Origin: Jeongeupia sp. HS-3
GTDB lineage: Bacteria > Pseudomonadota > Gammaproteobacteria > Burkholderiales > Chitinibacteraceae
DNA: 64,000 bases
Reading direction: 5' to 3'
Assembly (NCBI RefSeq): GCF_015140455.1
Contig: NZ_AP024094.1
Location: 496,001 to 560,000, forward strand
Shown here: positions 61,900 to 64,000 of the stretch, piece after piece
Layout: the number at the start of each line of letters is the position of its first letter
Numbering within the stretch: the stretch's first letter is position 1
Made by a program: the position numbers and the translations under genes
The notes under the pieces: model-generated
Seen by the model: only the letters and a program-made list of their open reading frames with translations
The model's database searches: none
What the model was told of the DNA's origin: nothing

Positions 61900-64000
61900 T
61901 CGCCGCCCGGCGCGAGCACGGTACGGTTGCCGTTGCTTTCCATCGCGCTCACCAGGCCCGCGGCTTCCATGCTTTCGATCAGCCTTGCTGCGCGGTTGTA
62001 GCCGATGCGCAGCTGCCGCTGTACCGACGAAATCGATGCCCGGCGCGACTGCATCACCATCGCCACGGCTTCGTCGTAGAGCGGATCGGCCTCGGCATCG
62101 CTGCTGCTGCCGCCGGTATTGCCGGCGGCCTCGGCATCGAAGCCGCCGTTGAGAATGCCGTCGACGTAATCGGGTTCGCCGAACTGTTGTTTCAGGTATT
62201 CAACGACCTGGTGGACTTCGTCGTCGGCGACAAACGCACCGTGCACGCGCTGCGGGTAGCCGGTGCCCGGCGGCAGGAACAGCATATCGCCCTGACCCAG
62301 CAGCGCCTCGGCGCCCATCTGGTCGAGGATGGTACGGCTGTCGATTTTGCTCGATACCTGGAACGCCAGCCGGGTCGGAATGTTGGCCTTGATCAGCCCG
62401 GTGATCACGTCGACCGACGGCCGTTGGGTGGCGAGGATCAAATGGATGCCGGCGGCGCGGGCCTTTTGCGCCAGACGGGCGATCAGTTCTTCGATCTTCT
62501 TGCCGGCGACCATCATCAGATCGGCGAACTCGTCGACGACCACGACGATGAAGGGCAGGTGTTCGAGCGGCTCGGGGTTGTCCGGCGTCAGCGTGAACGG
62601 ATTGGTCAGCTTCTTGCCGGCTTTTTCGGCATCCTTGACCTTCTGGTTGAAGCCGGCGAGGTTGCGCACGCCCATGGCGCTGAGCAAGCGATAGCGCTTT
62701 TCCATCTCGGCGACGCACCAGTTCAGCGCATTGGCGGCGAGCTTCATGTCGGTCACCACTGGCGCCAGCAGATGCGGAATGCCGTCGTACACCGACAGTT
62801 CCAGCATCTTCGGGTCGACCATGATGAAGCGGACTTCTTCCGGTGTGGCCTTGTACAGCAGCGATAGAATCATCGCGTTGACGCCGACCGACTTGCCCGA
62901 GCCGGTGGTGCCGGCCACGAGCATATGCGGCGCCTTGGCCAGATCCATCACCGATGGCTTGCCGGTGATGTCCTTGCCCAGTGCCAGCGTCAGTTTCGAG
63001 CCCGATTGGGTGAACACATCGTCGGCAAGCACTTCGGAAAGCCGGATCATCGCCCGGGTCGGGTTCGGTAGCTCCAGCCCCATGCAGGTCTTGCCCGGAA
63101 TGGTTTCAACCACGCGGATCGATGCCAGACCGAGCGCGCGCGCCAGATCTTTCATCAGGTTGACGATCTGCGCGCCGCGCACACCGACAGCCGGTTCGAC
63201 TTCGAAGCGGGTAATCACCGGGCCGGCGTAGGCATCGACCACGCTGACCTTGACCTTGAATTCGGCCAGCCGCTCTTCGATCAGGATGCCGCGTTCGAGC
63301 AGGTCTTCTTCGGATACCGTTTGCACGAAACTGGATGCGGGCTGCAGCAGCGAGAGCGGTGGCAGTTTTGATTCGTCGTAATGCCGGCTTGGCGCGGTCG
63401 GGCCGGGGACGACGGCTGTGGTTGGAAGCGGCGCGACGACCGGCTCTGGCGATTTGCCGACGGTTTGCTCGGCGATGTCATCATCCCATTCGAGCGTGGT
63501 CGCTGCGGCCGGCTGCCACGGCGTTACCGGTTTGGATTCCGGGGTCGGGATGGCAGCAACTGTGGCGGCGACTGCCGGAGCGATGGCTGCTGCGGTTTCC
63601 GTTCTGATATCGGCGACTGCCACATCGATCGTTGTGGCCGGCTCGGCTGTGGCTTCGATCGGTGCTGCGGCTTCCACTGCGTCGGCCTCAGGCGCGGGGG
63701 TGATCGTGGGCGCGATGACGGCCGGAACGGTATCTACTGCCGGGACTGGAGGCGCTTCGGTTTCGATCTCAAGCGTCGTTACCTGTGCGGTTGGTGCCGC
63801 GGTCTGCTGCAGGCTCCACTCCAGCGGCGGCAGTTCGGCCGGTAGCGGGGTGATGCGCGAGTCTTCAGGGACGAGCTGAACCGTTTCAACGAGCGGTGCG
63901 ACAATCGTGACCGCTTCAGCGGGTGTCGGCGCGGGTATGGTTGGAGCGGTCGCCGCCGGGGTGTTCAAGCGCGCCGCTGCGGGCGTGGCGGGCTTGTTTG
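61896..64000 (-). CDS. ftsK: DNA translocase FtsK (N terminus beyond window)
   Basis: The C-terminal 700 residues of FtsK: a Pro/Ala/Val/Thr-rich linker, the motor with Walker [14 protein letters not shown] and Walker [14 protein letters not shown], and the winged-helix gamma domain at the end ([20 protein letters not shown]) that reads KOPS DNA signals. The frame is open to base 64000, so the membrane domain lies outside. FtsK pumps chromosome dimers to XerCD at the septum. It is followed by truC with a four-base overlap. Confidence 0.96.
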   Translation of the reverse strand, partial: NKPATPAAARLNTPAATAPTIPAPTPAEAVTIVAPLVETVQLVPEDSRITPLPAELPPLEWSLQQTAAPTAQVTTLEIETEAPPVPAVDTVPAVIAPTITPAPEADAVEAAAPIEATAEPATTIDVAVADIRTETAAAIAPAVAATVAAIPTPESKPVTPWQPAAATTLEWDDDIAEQTVGKSPEPVVAPLPTTAVVPGPTAPSRHYDESKLPPLSLLQPASSFVQTVSEEDLLERGILIEERLAEFKVKVSVVDAYAGPVITRFEVEPAVGVRGAQIVNLMKDLARALGLASIRVVETIPGKTCMGLELPNPTRAMIRLSEVLADDVFTQSGSKLTLALGKDITGKPSVMDLAKAPHMLVAGTTGSGKSVGVNAMILSLLYKATPEEVRFIMVDPKMLELSVYDGIPHLLAPVVTDMKLAANALNWCVAEMEKRYRLLSAMGVRNLAGFNQKVKDAEKAGKKLTNPFTLTPDNPEPLEHLPFIVVVVDEFADLMMVAGKKIEELIARLAQKARAAGIHLILATQRPSVDVITGLIKANIPTRLAFQVSSKIDSRTILDQMGAEALLGQGDMLFLPPGTGYPQRVHGAFVADDEVHQVVEYLKQQFGEPDYVDGILNGGFDAEAAGNTGGSSSDAEADPLYDEAVAMVMQSRRASISSVQRQLRIGYNRAARLIESMEAAGLVSAMESNGNRTVLAPGGE

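Overview
This window comes from a GC-rich betaproteobacterium. Gene content and order (leuA type 2, queA/tgt/yajC/secD/secF, dedA-bioC, aroQ-accB-accC-prmA, fumC, ettA, ftsK) and protein style suggest Neisseriales, probably the chitinolytic Chitinibacteraceae/Chromobacteriaceae group. That placement is inference from reading, not a computed assignment. No rRNA, tRNA or CRISPR array was recognised.

Layout. 1-4722: 3' part of leuA, then a leftward block of two YcaC-type isochorismatase-fold hydrolases and a pirin, with a divergent LysR regulator. 4801-9165: an ABC-F ATPase behind a chain of tiny leader ORFs, then an alkylation-repair operon (Ada-type Zn domain fused to an O6-alkylguanine transferase, a 2OG-Fe(II) oxygenase, AlkB, a YkgJ cysteine-cluster protein). 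9166-13608: an accessory island. It holds a two-gene cassette (an AbiH-family protein translationally coupled to a protein with a PD-(D/E)XK nuclease signature), bounded by related palindromic sequences, followed by a complete IS3-family element and a truncated gene remnant. 13608-18779: a leftward run of serine beta-lactamase-fold hydrolase, two ABC-2 permeases, their ATPase, and a secreted erythromycin-esterase-like protein. 18984-24098: a glutamine amidotransferase, kdpDE without kdpFABC, and a MerR/carboxymuconolactone-decarboxylase pair behind a classic MerR promoter.

24090-30919 is leftward and mainly core: DUF3025, a secreted protein, tpx, gcvH, a DUF3426 zinc-ribbon membrane protein, prmA, accC, accB and aroQ. 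accC is preceded by a 43-codon ORF that repeats the first dozen codons of accC and overlaps its start. 31152-40949 is rightward: queA, then a CpdB-like lipoprotein phosphatase (possible Pho box) and a Sel1-repeat protein inserted before tgt, yajC, secD and secF. 41028-48221: dedA, bioC, acpH, a DUF1615 lipoprotein, an outer-membrane D15-type barrel, fumC and a DUF7916-like TIM-barrel protein. 48323-51121: a polysaccharide deacetylase divergent from two sugar ABC permeases that lack a local binding protein and ATPase. 51118-64000: GST, argO/argP, a TonB-type protein, several small proteins (DUF1090, Lar-like zinc ribbon, YkgJ, GyrI-like, GNAT, VF530), ettA, an MFS transporter, an AT-richer orphan gene resembling EACC1 conflict-system components, truC, and the C-terminal two thirds of ftsK running off the end.

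The strongest candidate for a little-described system is the AbiH plus PD-(D/E)XK cassette at 9498-11851. Secondary points of interest are the two leader-ORF arrangements (ABC-F and accC), the Ada fusion lacking its AraC domain, and the orphan gene at 60736-61098.
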